Counted from the first letter of the stretch, positions 15,464 through 24,954 are shown. The stretch: DNA of 54,634 nucleotides from an uncultured Eubacteriales bacterium (GCA_900546415.1 URCY01000004.1:1-54634); one strand, 5' to 3'. The notes: generated from the letters alone by a model not told the origin. Made by a program: numbers and translations.

Positions 15464-17278
15464 ATGACACGCGATGAATTGAAGCTGGCGGCGCTCTCGC
15501 TGCCCTATGAGCCGGGCGTCTATCTGATGAAGGACGCGCACGACACGGTGATCTATGTCGGAAAGGCCAAAAAACTGAAAAATCGGGTCACGCAGTATTT
15601 TCAGGATACCGCGTCGCACACGCCGAAGACCCGACGTATGGTCTCGCAGGTCGACCATTTCGAGACGATCGCGGCGGCGACGGAGTTCGAGGCGCTTGTG
15701 CTGGAGTGCTCGCTCATCAAGCACTATATGCCGAAATACAACATCCTGCTCAAGGACGACAAGGGCTTTCCCTATGTCCGGCTTGACCGCAGCAAGCCCT
15801 ATCCCGAGTTCTCGCTCGTGAACAAGGTGCGCGACGACGGCGCGGCGTATTACGGACCCTACGGCCGCCGCGACGTCATCAAGACCATCCGCGCGGTACT
15901 CCGCCTGCCGACGTGCAGCCGGCAGCTCCCGCGTGACATCGGCAAGGAGCGCCCCTGCCTGAACTATCAGATCAAGACCTGCGACGGCTGGTGCAGACCG
16001 GAGCTGACGCGCGCGGATTATCTTGCGCGCATCGAGCAGGCCGTGCAGCTGCTCGAGGGCAAGCAGCAGGAGCTTTGCAGGGCGCTTCGGCAGGAGATGG
16101 AGGAGGCGGCCGAGGCGCTGGAATTCGAGCGCGCGGCAGCCTGCCGCGACCGCCTGCGCGCCGTGGAGCTGCTGGCGCAGCGTCAGCTCGTCACGGCCGG
16201 GACGATGGCCGACACGGACGTGATCGGCTGGCACTGCACGGAGGGCAAGGCCTGCTTCGCCGTGCTGCATTTCATCCGCGGCAACCTGATGGACAAGGAC
16301 TATGAGCTGCTGCCCGTGCCGGACGTGCCGGAGGAGGCGCTCTCCGCCCTCGTCAAGCAGTATTATCTCAAGCGGCAGGCCGCACCGCGGCGCATCCTGC
16401 TGCCCTTCGCGATGGAGGACAGCGCGCTGTTTGAGGAGCTGCTGCTTCAGGAGCTGAACAAAAGGGTGCAGTTCCACGTGCCGCAGCGGGGCAAGAACCG
16501 CAGCCTCGTCGAGCTGGCGAACAAGAACGCCCGCGAGGAGGCCGAGCGCGCGACGACCGCCGCCGAGCGCATCTCCGGCACGCTGCGTCTGCTGCAAGCC
16601 ATGCTTGGCCTTCCGAAGCCGCCCATGCGGCTGGAGGCCTATGACATTTCCAACATTGCCGGGACGGACATCGTCGCTTCAATGGTGGTTTTTGTCGACG
16701 GGAAACCGAAAAAAAGCGATTACAAGCGCTTTAAGCTCGAAAATATGGACGAGCAGGACGATTACGCGTCCATGCGGCAGGTCGTCAGCCGCCGCTTCTG
16801 TCACTATCTCGACGGCGACAAGGGCTTCGACGAGCGCCCGGACGCGCTGCTGATCGACGGCGGCACCGTCCATGCCGAGACGGTGCGCGAGACGCTCGCG
16901 GCCATGCAGCTCGAGCTGCCGATCTTCGGCATGGTCAAGGACGACCGCCACCGCACGCGCGCCCTCGTCACGCCGGACGGCCGCGAGATCGGCATTCAGA
17001 GCATCCCGGCGGTCTTCGCGCTGATCGGCCGCATTCAGGAGGAGACGCACCGCTTCGCCATCACCTATCACCGCACCCTGCGCAGCCGCCGGATGCGCGG
17101 CTCACAGCTCGACCGGATCCCCGGCATCGGGGAGAAGCGGCGGCTGGCGCTGCTCAGGGCCTTCGGCTCGATCAAGGCGATCCGCGAGGCGGAGCTTCCG
17201 GCGCTGTGCGCCGTCGTGCCGGAAAAAACGGCCGAGGCGGTCTATGCGTTCTTCCGCACGGAGGATAAAAAGGAGTGA
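15464..17278 (+). CDS. uvrC: UvrABC system protein C
   Basis: UvrC makes the two incisions in nucleotide excision repair after UvrA/UvrB damage loading. The 604-aa product has an N-terminal GIY-YIG nuclease (GVYLMKDA and IYVGKAKKLKNR, residues 19-45), a UVR motif near residue 205, the RNase H-like second nuclease beginning RLEAYDISNI near 390, and C-terminal helix-hairpin-helix motifs (LDRIPGIGEKRRLALL). It lies 4 bp before rsmD. No separate promoter is evident in the short gap after the HPr terminator. Confidence 0.96.
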   Translation: MTRDELKLAALSLPYEPGVYLMKDAHDTVIYVGKAKKLKNRVTQYFQDTASHTPKTRRMVSQVDHFETIAAATEFEALVLECSLIKHYMPKYNILLKDDKGFPYVRLDRSKPYPEFSLVNKVRDDGAAYYGPYGRRDVIKTIRAVLRLPTCSRQLPRDIGKERPCLNYQIKTCDGWCRPELTRADYLARIEQAVQLLEGKQQELCRALRQEMEEAAEALEFERAAACRDRLRAVELLAQRQLVTAGTMADTDVIGWHCTEGKACFAVLHFIRGNLMDKDYELLPVPDVPEEALSALVKQYYLKRQAAPRRILLPFAMEDSALFEELLLQELNKRVQFHVPQRGKNRSLVELANKNAREEAERATTAAERISGTLRLLQAMLGLPKPPMRLEAYDISNIAGTDIVASMVVFVDGKPKKSDYKRFKLENMDEQDDYASMRQVVSRRFCHYLDGDKGFDERPDALLIDGGTVHAETVRETLAAMQLELPIFGMVKDDRHRTRALVTPDGREIGIQSIPAVFALIGRIQEETHRFAITYHRTLRSRRMRGSQLDRIPGIGEKRRLALLRAFGSIKAIREAELPALCAVVPEKTAEAVYAFFRTEDKKE

Positions 17279-17282
17279 AGCC

Positions 17283-17834
17283 ATGAGAGTCATCACCGGA
17301 ACGGCCGGCGGCACGAATCTGAAGGCGCCCGAGGGTCTGCTGACCCGCCCGACCGCCGACCGCGTCAAGCAGGCGCTGTTCAACATCATTCAATACGAGA
17401 TCTGCGGGGACGTGCTCGATCTGTTCGCCGGGTCGGGTCAGCTCGGCATTGAGGCGCTCAGCCGGGGCGCGGCGTGTGCGGTTTTTGTCGACGAGCGGCG
17501 CGACGCGCTGGACATCGTGCGCGAGAATCTGCGCCGCACGCATCTTGCGGAAAAGGCGGAGCTGGTGCAGGGGGATTACCTGAGCTATCTCGACCGCTGC
17601 AAAAGGCGCTTCCGTCTGATCTTCCTTGACCCGCCTTATGCGGAAAAATATCTGGAAAATTCGCTAAAACGCATCTCAGAAATTGACATTTTGGCGGAAG
17701 GTGGTATAATTATCACAGAACGCCCCAAGGAAAAACCGCTTGACGGCGCGTTTTCCGGCTTGGCGCGCTCGAAGGACTATCTTTACGGAAAAACTGCGAT
17801 CACCCTGTTTCGCAGAGAAGAGGATGCTGTATGA
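17283..17834 (+). CDS. rsmD: 16S rRNA (guanine966-N2)-methyltransferase RsmD
   Basis: RsmD methylates G966 of 16S rRNA using S-adenosylmethionine. The 183-aa product has the SAM-binding motif LDLFAGSGQLGIEAL (residues 44-58) and the catalytic DPPY motif at about residues 117-120. The start ATG 17283 is preceded by AAAAGGAG, which overlaps the uvrC stop region. It overlaps coaD by four bases, a common Firmicute pairing. The 3' part holds an AT-rich patch with an internal consensus promoter. Confidence 0.95.
   Translation: MRVITGTAGGTNLKAPEGLLTRPTADRVKQALFNIIQYEICGDVLDLFAGSGQLGIEALSRGAACAVFVDERRDALDIVRENLRRTHLAEKAELVQGDYLSYLDRCKRRFRLIFLDPPYAEKYLENSLKRISEIDILAEGGIIITERPKEKPLDGAFSGLARSKDYLYGKTAITLFRREEDAV
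17683..17710 (+). promoter_or_regulatory. Consensus promoter inside rsmD, reading to coaD
   Basis: TTGACA (17683-17688) and TATAAT (17705-17710) are both perfect sigma-A hexamers, 16 bp apart. They sit in an AT-rich patch of the rsmD coding sequence that uses ATA and ACA codons. coaD starts 120 bp downstream. Two full-consensus hexamers at near-ideal spacing in a GC-rich gene are unlikely by chance. Confidence 0.65.
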
Positions 17835-18340
17835 AGATCGCGGTCTACCCCGGCAGCTTCGACCCCGTGACCAAGGGGCATCTGAATATCATCGAGCGTG
17901 CCTCGCGGCTGTTCGATCGGCTGATCGTCTGCGTGATGGTCAACTGCGAAAAGCGGCCGATGTTCACGCTGAACGAGCGCAAGGCGCAGCTCACACGCGT
18001 CACGGCGCACCTTCCGAACGTCAGCGTCGACTCGCACGACGGTCTGCTGGCCGACTATGCGCAGTCGCACGGCTGCTGCACGATCATCAAGGGTCTGCGC
18101 GCCGGGTCGGACTTTGAAAAAGAATTTCAGATGGCCATGATCAACCGCAAGCTCAATCCCAAGCTGGATTCGCTGTTTCTGACGGCGGAGCATCAATATA
18201 TGTATCTCAGCTCCAGCGCCGTGAAGGAAATGGGCTTTTATCAGGCAGACCTGAGCGATTTCCTGCCTGCGGAGATCATGGACGAATTCCGGGAAAAAAT
18301 GAAAATCATCACGAATCATCATAAGGAGGAACAAACATGA
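17831..18340 (+). CDS. coaD: Phosphopantetheine adenylyltransferase
   Basis: CoaD joins 4'-phosphopantetheine and ATP to dephospho-CoA, the penultimate step of coenzyme A synthesis. The 169-aa product begins with the nucleotidyltransferase signature YPGSFDPVTKGH, has RNRKL-like substrate contacts in MINRKLNP, and the C-terminal SSSAVKEM motif. It overlaps rsmD and the following coiled-coil gene by four bases each. It may be transcribed from uvrC read-through and from the promoter inside rsmD. Confidence 0.97.
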   Translation: MKIAVYPGSFDPVTKGHLNIIERASRLFDRLIVCVMVNCEKRPMFTLNERKAQLTRVTAHLPNVSVDSHDGLLADYAQSHGCCTIIKGLRAGSDFEKEFQMAMINRKLNPKLDSLFLTAEHQYMYLSSSAVKEMGFYQADLSDFLPAEIMDEFREKMKIITNHHKEEQT

Positions 18341-18846
18341 ATGAACATGGTATTGAGGAACTGATCGGCACCCTGTATGAAATGGTGCAGGACGCCAAGA
18401 GCGTTCCGTTCAGCAGCGACCGCTGCGCCCTCGAGCGCGAGCGTGTGCTCGATCTGCTCGACGAGATCTCCAACCGCCTGCCCGGCGAGCTGAAGCAGGC
18501 CAAGACGATCGTCGAATCCCGCAGCGAGCTGATCACCAGCGCGAAGCGCGAGGCGGAGGGCATCCTCAAGCAGGCGCAGGCGCAGGCCCGGCAGCTCGTC
18601 TCTCAGGAGGCCGTCTATGCCGAGGCAAAATCGCAGGCCAACGAGATGGTGCGCGCCGCGCAGGACAAGATCAAGGAGCTGAAGCAGGTCACGAACGACT
18701 ATGTCGACGATTCTCTGCGCCGCACGGAGGAGGCCGTCGCCGAATCCCTTGCCGAGATCCGCGAGTCGCGCTCGAAGTTCCGTGCGCTGGTCAATCCGCA
18801 GCAGCGTCAGGCATCCAATTCCAGCCCGATCATCGAGGACGTCTGA
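18337..18846 (+). CDS. Coiled-coil protein of unknown function after coaD
   Basis: The 169-aa product has no recognised enzymatic motif. Residues about 45-150 are almost entirely charged/alanine heptads, predicting a long coiled coil. It resembles ATP synthase subunit b-like or DivIVA-like helical proteins, but no transmembrane segment precedes it. A short N-terminal helical region (MNEHGIEELIGTLYEMVQ) and a polar C-terminal tail flank the coil. It is translationally coupled to coaD by a four-base overlap. A structural or septum-associated role is possible but unproven. Confidence 0.75.
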   Translation: MNEHGIEELIGTLYEMVQDAKSVPFSSDRCALERERVLDLLDEISNRLPGELKQAKTIVESRSELITSAKREAEGILKQAQAQARQLVSQEAVYAEAKSQANEMVRAAQDKIKELKQVTNDYVDDSLRRTEEAVAESLAEIRESRSKFRALVNPQQRQASNSSPIIEDV

Positions 18847-18907
18847 GCGCATAACCCGAAAAATTCCAACTCCGGCGAAAAAATATTTTGAAGGAGCATC
18901 CCCCCTT

Positions 18908-20611
18908 ATGGATTATTTGGAACGCTATGAGTTTTGGCGCGCACACGCGCCTCTGACTGCCGCCGAGCGCGGTGAGCTTGACCGCATGGCCTCGGATGAC
19001 GACGCGCTCAAGGGCGCGTTCGGAGCGGAGCTGGCCTTCGGCACCGCGGGTATCCGCGGCATCATGGGGCTCGGCACGAACCGCCTGAACGACTATACCG
19101 TGCGCCGCACGGCACAGGGGCTTGCCGCATGGCTGACGTCCACGGAGCTGCCGCAGAAATGCGCGATCGGCTATGACTCGCGGCACAACTCCCGCCGCTA
19201 TGCCGAGATCTGCGCCACGGCGCTGGCGGAAAAGGGCGTGCACGTCTATGTTTACCACGAGCTGGCGCCCACGCCGATGCTCTCCTTTGCCGTGCGCCGC
19301 CTCGGCTGCGGCTGCGGCATCGTCGTCTCGGCAAGCCACAACGCCGGCGCCTATAACGGCATCAAGTGCTACGGCCCGGACGGCTGCCAGATGACCGACG
19401 AGCCGGCCGCGATCGTCTATCAGAGGATCGAGGAGATCCCTTATTTTGTCCCCGCCGCGCAGAGCTTCGATTTCAGCATGGCCAAGCGTGACGTCGAGTT
19501 TATCGCGCCGGAGCTTTGGGAGGAATACTATCAGACCGTTCTGGCCGAGCGCGTGACCGACGTCCCGTCGGACAACCTCAACCTGCTCTATACGCCGCTC
19601 TGCGGCACCGGCAACAAGCCCGTGCGCACCGTGCTTGGGCGCATCGGCGTGCATGTCGACGTTGTGAAGGCACAGGAGCAGCCGGACGGCGACTTCAAGA
19701 CCTGCGAATATCCGAACCCCGAGACGGACGCGGCGCTCAACGAGAGCTATAAGATCGCGCGCAGCACCCATCCCGACCTCATCCTCGGCACCGATCCGGA
19801 CTGCGACCGCGTCGCCGTCGCCGTGCCCGCCGGGGACGGCTTCCGCAAGCTCAGCGGCAACGAGCTGGGCTGCCTGCTGCTTGATTACATCCTCGGCGAG
19901 CTGACGGCCAAGGGCAGGCTGCCCGCCGACCCTGTCGCCGTGCGCTCGATCGTCTCATCGCCGATGGCCGACAAGATCGCGGCGAAATACGGCGTGAAAA
20001 TGCGCAATGTTCTGACGGGCTTCAAGTACATCGGCGGCGAGATCCTTGCGCTGGAGGAAAAGGGCGAGGAGAACCGCTTCGTCTTCGGTTTCGAGGAGAG
20101 CTGCGGCTACCTCAAGGGCACCTACGCCCGCGACAAGGACGCCGTCGTGGCCTCCATGCTCACGGCCGATCTGGCCGCGAAGCTCAAGCGCGAGGGCATG
20201 AATTTGGCCGATCAGATCGACGCGCTCTATGCCGAGCTGGGCTATCACGACGCAAAGGTCATCAGCATCGAGCTGAAGGGGCCGAACGCCATGGAGCTTT
20301 CGGCGAAGTTCATGAAGGATTTCCGCGCGGAGATCCCGACGAAGCTGGGCGGCGTGCGCGTGACGAGCTGCACGGATTACCTCAGCCGTGTCCGCACGGA
20401 GCTGGCCACCGGCGCGACCGAGCCGGTGCTGCTGCCGAAATCGAACGTTGTGGCGCTGGAGCTGGGCGAGAGCGGCAGCGTGATCGTCCGTCCCTCCGGC
20501 ACGGAGCCGAAGGTCAAGCTCTATCTGACGGCGGTCGACCGCGACCCGAAGCGCGCCGCTGCGCTGCTCGAGCGTCTGGCCGAGGACATGAAGCGCCTTG
20601 CGGGCTGCTGA
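18908..20611 (+). CDS. pgcA: Alpha-phosphoglucomutase / phosphomannomutase family
   Basis: It is expected to interconvert glucose-1-phosphate and glucose-6-phosphate (or mannose or pentose equivalents) for cell-wall and glycogen precursors. The 567-aa length fits the PgcA type. Visible motifs are FGTAGIRG near residue 43, the phosphoserine loop VSASHNAGAYNG near 142, the metal loop GTDPDCDR near 296, the sugar-binding loop GFEESCGY near 395 and the phosphate-binding RPSGTEPK near 530. The start ATG 18908 was chosen for GAAGGAG upstream. Exact sugar specificity cannot be read from sequence. Confidence 0.9.
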   Translation: MDYLERYEFWRAHAPLTAAERGELDRMASDDDALKGAFGAELAFGTAGIRGIMGLGTNRLNDYTVRRTAQGLAAWLTSTELPQKCAIGYDSRHNSRRYAEICATALAEKGVHVYVYHELAPTPMLSFAVRRLGCGCGIVVSASHNAGAYNGIKCYGPDGCQMTDEPAAIVYQRIEEIPYFVPAAQSFDFSMAKRDVEFIAPELWEEYYQTVLAERVTDVPSDNLNLLYTPLCGTGNKPVRTVLGRIGVHVDVVKAQEQPDGDFKTCEYPNPETDAALNESYKIARSTHPDLILGTDPDCDRVAVAVPAGDGFRKLSGNELGCLLLDYILGELTAKGRLPADPVAVRSIVSSPMADKIAAKYGVKMRNVLTGFKYIGGEILALEEKGEENRFVFGFEESCGYLKGTYARDKDAVVASMLTADLAAKLKREGMNLADQIDALYAELGYHDAKVISIELKGPNAMELSAKFMKDFRAEIPTKLGGVRVTSCTDYLSRVRTELATGATEPVLLPKSNVVALELGESGSVIVRPSGTEPKVKLYLTAVDRDPKRAAALLERLAEDMKRLAGC

Positions 20612-20617
20612 AGGGGC

Positions 20618-20646
20618 TTGACAAACCGAGCGGATTCGGCTATCAT
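20618..20646 (+). promoter_or_regulatory. Sigma-A promoter of the valS T-box transcript
   Basis: TTGACA (20618-20623) and TATCAT (20641-20646) are 17 bp apart, immediately after the phosphoglucomutase stop codon. Transcription would start near 20653, at the beginning of the T-box leader. Confidence 0.8.
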
Positions 20647-20652
20647 ACATTT

Positions 20653-20919
20653 AATAAATAATAAAAAACGTGGTGAAAAAGAGAAGTAACCGCGCAGCCT
20701 GCGCAGCAGAGAGGGGACGGACGGTGCAAGTCCCTGCCGGGCGGCGGTGAAGGTCGCTTTGGAACGGGCGGACGGAAGCCTTGATTACGTTCGCACGGGT
20801 GCTCCCGTTACAGAGCGGAAAAACGGTCTGCGCCGTTTTTCAAGAGTGTCCGCTTTTGCGGAAATTCAGGTGGTACCGCGGAATATTTCGCCCTGAGCCA
20901 AGCGCTCAGGGCGTTTTTT
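20653..20919 (+). promoter_or_regulatory. T-box leader (valine) controlling valS
   Basis: The leader holds the conserved T-box AGGTGGTACCGCGG (20868-20881). It is followed by a terminator with stem CGCCCTGAGC/GCTCAGGGCG (20889-20913) and TTTTTT. In Stem I, a GTC triplet at 20753-20755 in the context GGTGAA-GGTC is a good candidate specifier for valine, agreeing with the downstream gene. Uncharged tRNA-Val would stabilise the antiterminator and allow read-through into valS. The specifier position is inferred from context, not from a folded structure. Confidence 0.9.
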
Positions 20920-20939
20920 ATCAAATAAGGAGACTGATT

Positions 20940-23579
20940 ATGGCAAGAGAATTACCGAAGACCTACGATCCCAAGGACGTCGAGGCGCGGCTGTACCGAT
21001 TCTGGCAGGACGGCGGGTATTTCCATACCGAGCGCGACGAGCACAAAAAGCCGTTCACGATCGTTATGCCGCCCCCCAATGTGACCGGCCAGCTTCACAT
21101 GGGTCACGCGATGGACGCCTCGCTGCAGGATGTGCTGATCCGCTTCAAGCGGATGCAGGGCTATGCGGCGCTGTGGGTGCCGGGCGTCGACCACGCCGGA
21201 ATCGCCACGCAGATCAAGGTCGAGGAGGAGCTGCGCAAGGAGGGGCTGACGCGCTATGACCTTGGCCGCGAGAAGTTCCTCGAGCGTGTCTGGGACTGGA
21301 AGCACAGGTTCGGCAACCGCATCGTTGAGCAGCAGAAGAAGCTCGGCGCGTCCTGCGACTGGGAACGCGCGCGCTTCACGATGGACGAGGGCTGCTCGAA
21401 GGCCGTGCGCGAGGTGTTCGTGAGCCTCTATGAGCAGGGGCTGATCTATAAGGGCAGCCGCATCATCAACTGGTGCCCGCACTGCGTCACGGCGCTGTCC
21501 GACGCCGAGGTCGAGTATGTCGACAAGCCCGGCAGCCTCTGGCACATCCGCTATCCGCTGGCCGACGGCTCCGGCGAGGTGATCGTTGCCACGACGCGCC
21601 CGGAGACGATGCTGGGCGACTCCGGCGTCTGCGTCAACCCGAACGACGAGCGCTATAAGGCCATCGTCGGCAAGAACGTGATCCTGCCTCTTATGAACAA
21701 GGAGATCCCGGTCGTCGCCGACGATTATGCCGAGATGGACTTCGGCACGGGCTGCGTCAAGATGACCCCCGCGCACGATCCGAACGACTTCGAGGTCGGC
21801 CTGCGCCACAAGCTCGAGGTCATCCGCGTGCTCGACGACAACGGAAAGGTCAACGAGCTTGGCGGAAAGTATCAGGGACTTGACCGCTACGAGGCGCGCA
21901 AGCAGATCGTCGCCGATCTCGAGGAGCAGGGCTATCTCGTCAAGGTCGAGCCGTATAACCACAACGTCGGAACGTGCTACCGCTGCCACCGCGACGTCGA
22001 GCCGATCATCTCGGCGCAGTGGTTCGTCAAGATGAAGCCGCTGGCCGAGGAGGCGCTGCGCGTTGTCAACGAGGGCGAGACGCGGTTCGTTCCCGAGCGC
22101 TTCACAAAAATCTACACCAACTGGATGGAGAACGTGCGCGACTGGTGCATCTCGCGCCAGCTCTGGTGGGGGCATCAGATTCCTGCGTGGTACTGCGCAG
22201 ACTGCGGCCATATGACCGTCTCGCGCGAGGACGCGACCTGCTGCGAAAAGTGCGGCAGCAAGCACATTACGCGCGACGAGGACGTGCTTGACACATGGTT
22301 TTCCTCGGCGCTCTGGCCGTTCGAGACGCTCGGCTGGCCGGACACCGACGCGCCTGATTTCAAGTATTTCTACCCGACCGACGTGCTCGTGACGGGCTAC
22401 GACATCATCTTCTTCTGGGTTGCGCGCATGATCTTCTCCGGCTGCAAGCAGACCGGCAAGACGCCCTTCCACACCGTGCTGATCCACGGCCTTGTGCGCG
22501 ACGATAAGGGCAGAAAAATGTCGAAGTCCCTCGGAAACGGCATCGATCCGCTCGAGATGATCGACCGCTACGGCTCGGACGCCCTGCGCATGAACATGAT
22601 CACGGCCAATTCCCCCGGCAACGATATGCGCTTCTATGTCGAGCGCTGCGAGGCGATGCGCAACTTTGCCAACAAGCTCTGGAACGCCAGCCGCTATGTC
22701 ATGATGAACCTCAGCGTCGAAAGGAACGAGCTTCCGGCGCTGAGCGAGCTGGAGACGGCGGATAAATGGATCCTCTCCAAGCTCAACACGCTGATCGCCG
22801 ACGTCACGGAGAATCTGGACAAATACGAGCTGGGCATCGCCGTGCAGAAGGTCTATGACTTCATCTGGGACAGCTACTGCGACTGGTACATCGAGCTGAC
22901 CAAGTCCCGCCTCTACGGCGAGGACGAGGCGAGCAAGCTCGTGGCGCAGAAGGTGCTGCTCTATGTGCTCGATCAGATCCTGCGCCTGATGCACCCGTTC
23001 ATGCCGTTTATCACCGAGGAGATCTGGCAGGCGATCCCGCACGAGGGCGACGCGCTGATCGTGGCCAAGTGGCCGGAGCACCGCGACGACCTGCGCTTCC
23101 CGGCCGAGGAATCGTCCATGGAGAGCATTATGAACGCCATTCGCGCCGTCAGAAACCGCAGAGCCGAGCTGAACGTGCCGCCCGCGAAGAAGTGTACGCT
23201 CTATGTCGTGACCGAGAAGCAGGACGTGTTTGCAGGCGGCGTCGGGTTTATGACCCGTCTGGCCTATGCCGATCAGGTCGTCGTTTCGACCGAAAAGCCC
23301 GAGGGACACGCCTCCATGGCCTCCTGCGTGACGCATGACGCGGCGGTCTATATGCCGATGAACCAGCTCGTGGACGTCGAGCAGGAGCTTTCCCGCCTAT
23401 CCAAGGAGCGCGAAAAGACCGAGAAGCTGCTGGCCTCCGTCCGCGGCAAGCTGAATAACGCGGGCTTCGTGGCCAAGGCGCCGGAGCAGGTCGTCGCGGC
23501 CGAGCGCGCCAAGGCGGAAAAATACGAGAGCCTGCTCAGGCAGCTCGACGAGAGCGAGGCGCGTCTGCGCAGCCTCTGA
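20940..23579 (+). CDS. valS: Valyl-tRNA synthetase
   Basis: ValS charges tRNA-Val and edits mischarged threonine. The 879-aa product has the class I signatures HMGH (GQLHMGHAMD, near residue 53) and KMSKS (near 525), the CP1 editing domain between them (TTRPETMLGD), and a C-terminal coiled-coil arm at about 815-879. The start ATG 20940 follows AAGGAG (20927-20932). It is preceded by a T-box leader and followed by a hairpin, so it is monocistronic. Confidence 0.97.
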   Translation: MARELPKTYDPKDVEARLYRFWQDGGYFHTERDEHKKPFTIVMPPPNVTGQLHMGHAMDASLQDVLIRFKRMQGYAALWVPGVDHAGIATQIKVEEELRKEGLTRYDLGREKFLERVWDWKHRFGNRIVEQQKKLGASCDWERARFTMDEGCSKAVREVFVSLYEQGLIYKGSRIINWCPHCVTALSDAEVEYVDKPGSLWHIRYPLADGSGEVIVATTRPETMLGDSGVCVNPNDERYKAIVGKNVILPLMNKEIPVVADDYAEMDFGTGCVKMTPAHDPNDFEVGLRHKLEVIRVLDDNGKVNELGGKYQGLDRYEARKQIVADLEEQGYLVKVEPYNHNVGTCYRCHRDVEPIISAQWFVKMKPLAEEALRVVNEGETRFVPERFTKIYTNWMENVRDWCISRQLWWGHQIPAWYCADCGHMTVSREDATCCEKCGSKHITRDEDVLDTWFSSALWPFETLGWPDTDAPDFKYFYPTDVLVTGYDIIFFWVARMIFSGCKQTGKTPFHTVLIHGLVRDDKGRKMSKSLGNGIDPLEMIDRYGSDALRMNMITANSPGNDMRFYVERCEAMRNFANKLWNASRYVMMNLSVERNELPALSELETADKWILSKLNTLIADVTENLDKYELGIAVQKVYDFIWDSYCDWYIELTKSRLYGEDEASKLVAQKVLLYVLDQILRLMHPFMPFITEEIWQAIPHEGDALIVAKWPEHRDDLRFPAEESSMESIMNAIRAVRNRRAELNVPPAKKCTLYVVTEKQDVFAGGVGFMTRLAYADQVVVSTEKPEGHASMASCVTHDAAVYMPMNQLVDVEQELSRLSKEREKTEKLLASVRGKLNNAGFVAKAPEQVVAAERAKAEKYESLLRQLDESEARLRSL

Positions 23580-23615
23580 TCCTCTTGATCTTGATAAAGA
23601 ATCTTCCGATTTACC

Positions 23616-23650
23616 GGGAGCGGATGCGGCAGCATCCGCTCCCGCGCGTT
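23616..23650 (+). terminator. Hairpin after valS, probable terminator
   Basis: A perfect 12-bp stem, GGGAGCGGATGC (23616-23627) with its complement at 23632-23643, closes a four-base loop. The trailing sequence is GCGCGTTTC rather than a clean U-tract, so termination may be inefficient. Confidence 0.6.
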
Positions 23651-23717
23651 TCAAAATTTCCTTTTGGTGTATGATACAACGATCAATCGTATAAAATGAA
23701 CAGGGGAGCGCGACAAA

Positions 23718-24950
23718 ATGCGGCGTTTCCGCGTTCAAGCAAGCAAGAGAAGGAGGGCTGTGCCCGTGGTTCTTTGGATCCTGTTGATGGCGGCCGTGGT
23801 GCTGCTCGGCGCGGCGGCGCTGCTCTATCTGGTGCGCAATGTGCGGCGCTTCACGCCGCTGAAAAAGCTCGCGGAGAAAAGCCGCGCGGCGGGCTGGCTC
23901 GTCGCGAGCGCGGCGGGGCTGCTGCCGCTGGGCGTGTGCTTTGCCCTCTGGGGCGCGATGAACGCGCTCATCATCCTGCTGCATCTGGCGCTGTTCGGCC
24001 TGCTGGCCGATCTGGTCTGCCGGGTGATCGGCAAGCTGCGCAAAAAGCGCTTCGCGCGGAATTATGCCGGCCTTGCGGCGCTGCTGCTGACGGTCGCCTA
24101 TCTCGGCGTCGGCTGGTATCAGGCCAGTCACGTCTGGCGCACGGCCTACACCGTCACGACCGGGAAGGCCGTCGGGCAGCTCCGCGTGGGGCTGATCGCC
24201 GATTCCCACCTCGGCACGACCTTTGACGGCGCAGGCTTCGCCGCGCATATGAAGACCCTACAGGCCGAAAAGCCGGACGTCGTGGTCGTGGCCGGCGATT
24301 TTGTCGACGAACGCTCGAGCCGCGCGGATATGGTCGCGGCCTGCAAGGCGCTCGGCGGGCTGCAGACGCCCTACGGCGTGTATTTCGTCTTCGGCAACCA
24401 TGATAAGGGCAATTATTCCGGCGGTCACGCCGGGCAGACGCCCGAGGGGATCAGAAAGGCAGGCAAGCGCAGCGGCCTGATGCCCGACCGGGATTTCACG
24501 GCGGAGGACTTGGTCAACGAGCTGGAGGCCAACGGCGTGACCGTTTTGCAGGACGAGACGGTGCTGCTGGACGATCGGTTCTATCTCATCGGGCGGCAGG
24601 ATGCCTCGGAGGAGACGGAGAACCGCGGCGGGCGCGCGTCGATGCAGGAGCTGACGCAGGGGCTGAACGAACAGTATTATTCCATCGTGCTCGACCATCA
24701 GCCGCATGATTATGACGGCGAGGCGGCCTCCGGGGTCGACCTCGTGCTCTCAGGGCATACGCACGGCGGCCAGCTCATCCCGCTGGTGCAGCTGATCGAC
24801 TGGTTCGGCTTCGGCGACGATAACGTCTATGGCCTCGAGCGCCGCGCGGACACGGATTTCGTCGTGACCTCCGGCATTTCGGACTGGGCGATCAGCTTCA
24901 AGACCGGCTGCCGGTCGGAATATGTCATTCTGGACATTCAGGGAAGCTGA
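23718..24950 (+). CDS. Membrane-anchored metallophosphoesterase
   Basis: The 410-aa protein has several N-terminal hydrophobic segments (about residues 14-36, 56-75, 77-95 and 115-130). A calcineurin-type phosphoesterase domain follows, with metal motifs ADSHLG near 160, AGDFVD near 193, FGNHD near 228, and SGHTHGGQ near 344. It resembles YkuE/YaeI-type phosphoesterases, which act on lipid headgroups or other membrane substrates; the substrate here is unknown. The start ATG 23718 has GGGGAG nine bases upstream. It stands between two terminators. Confidence 0.88.
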   Translation: MRRFRVQASKRRRAVPVVLWILLMAAVVLLGAAALLYLVRNVRRFTPLKKLAEKSRAAGWLVASAAGLLPLGVCFALWGAMNALIILLHLALFGLLADLVCRVIGKLRKKRFARNYAGLAALLLTVAYLGVGWYQASHVWRTAYTVTTGKAVGQLRVGLIADSHLGTTFDGAGFAAHMKTLQAEKPDVVVVAGDFVDERSSRADMVAACKALGGLQTPYGVYFVFGNHDKGNYSGGHAGQTPEGIRKAGKRSGLMPDRDFTAEDLVNELEANGVTVLQDETVLLDDRFYLIGRQDASEETENRGGRASMQELTQGLNEQYYSIVLDHQPHDYDGEAASGVDLVLSGHTHGGQLIPLVQLIDWFGFGDDNVYGLERRADTDFVVTSGISDWAISFKTGCRSEYVILDIQGS

Positions 24951-24954
24951 ATCC

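Noticed and set aside
20952..23336. A 794-codon open frame antisense to valS, and similar ones opposite mutS2, nptA-like and ispH/rpsA
   Set aside because: They mirror real genes, lack ribosome sites and carry no family signatures.
23650..23717. A promoter for the membrane phosphoesterase (TTGGTG with TATAAA)
   Set aside because: The spacer would be 20 bp, too long for a sigma-A promoter; no better pair was found.
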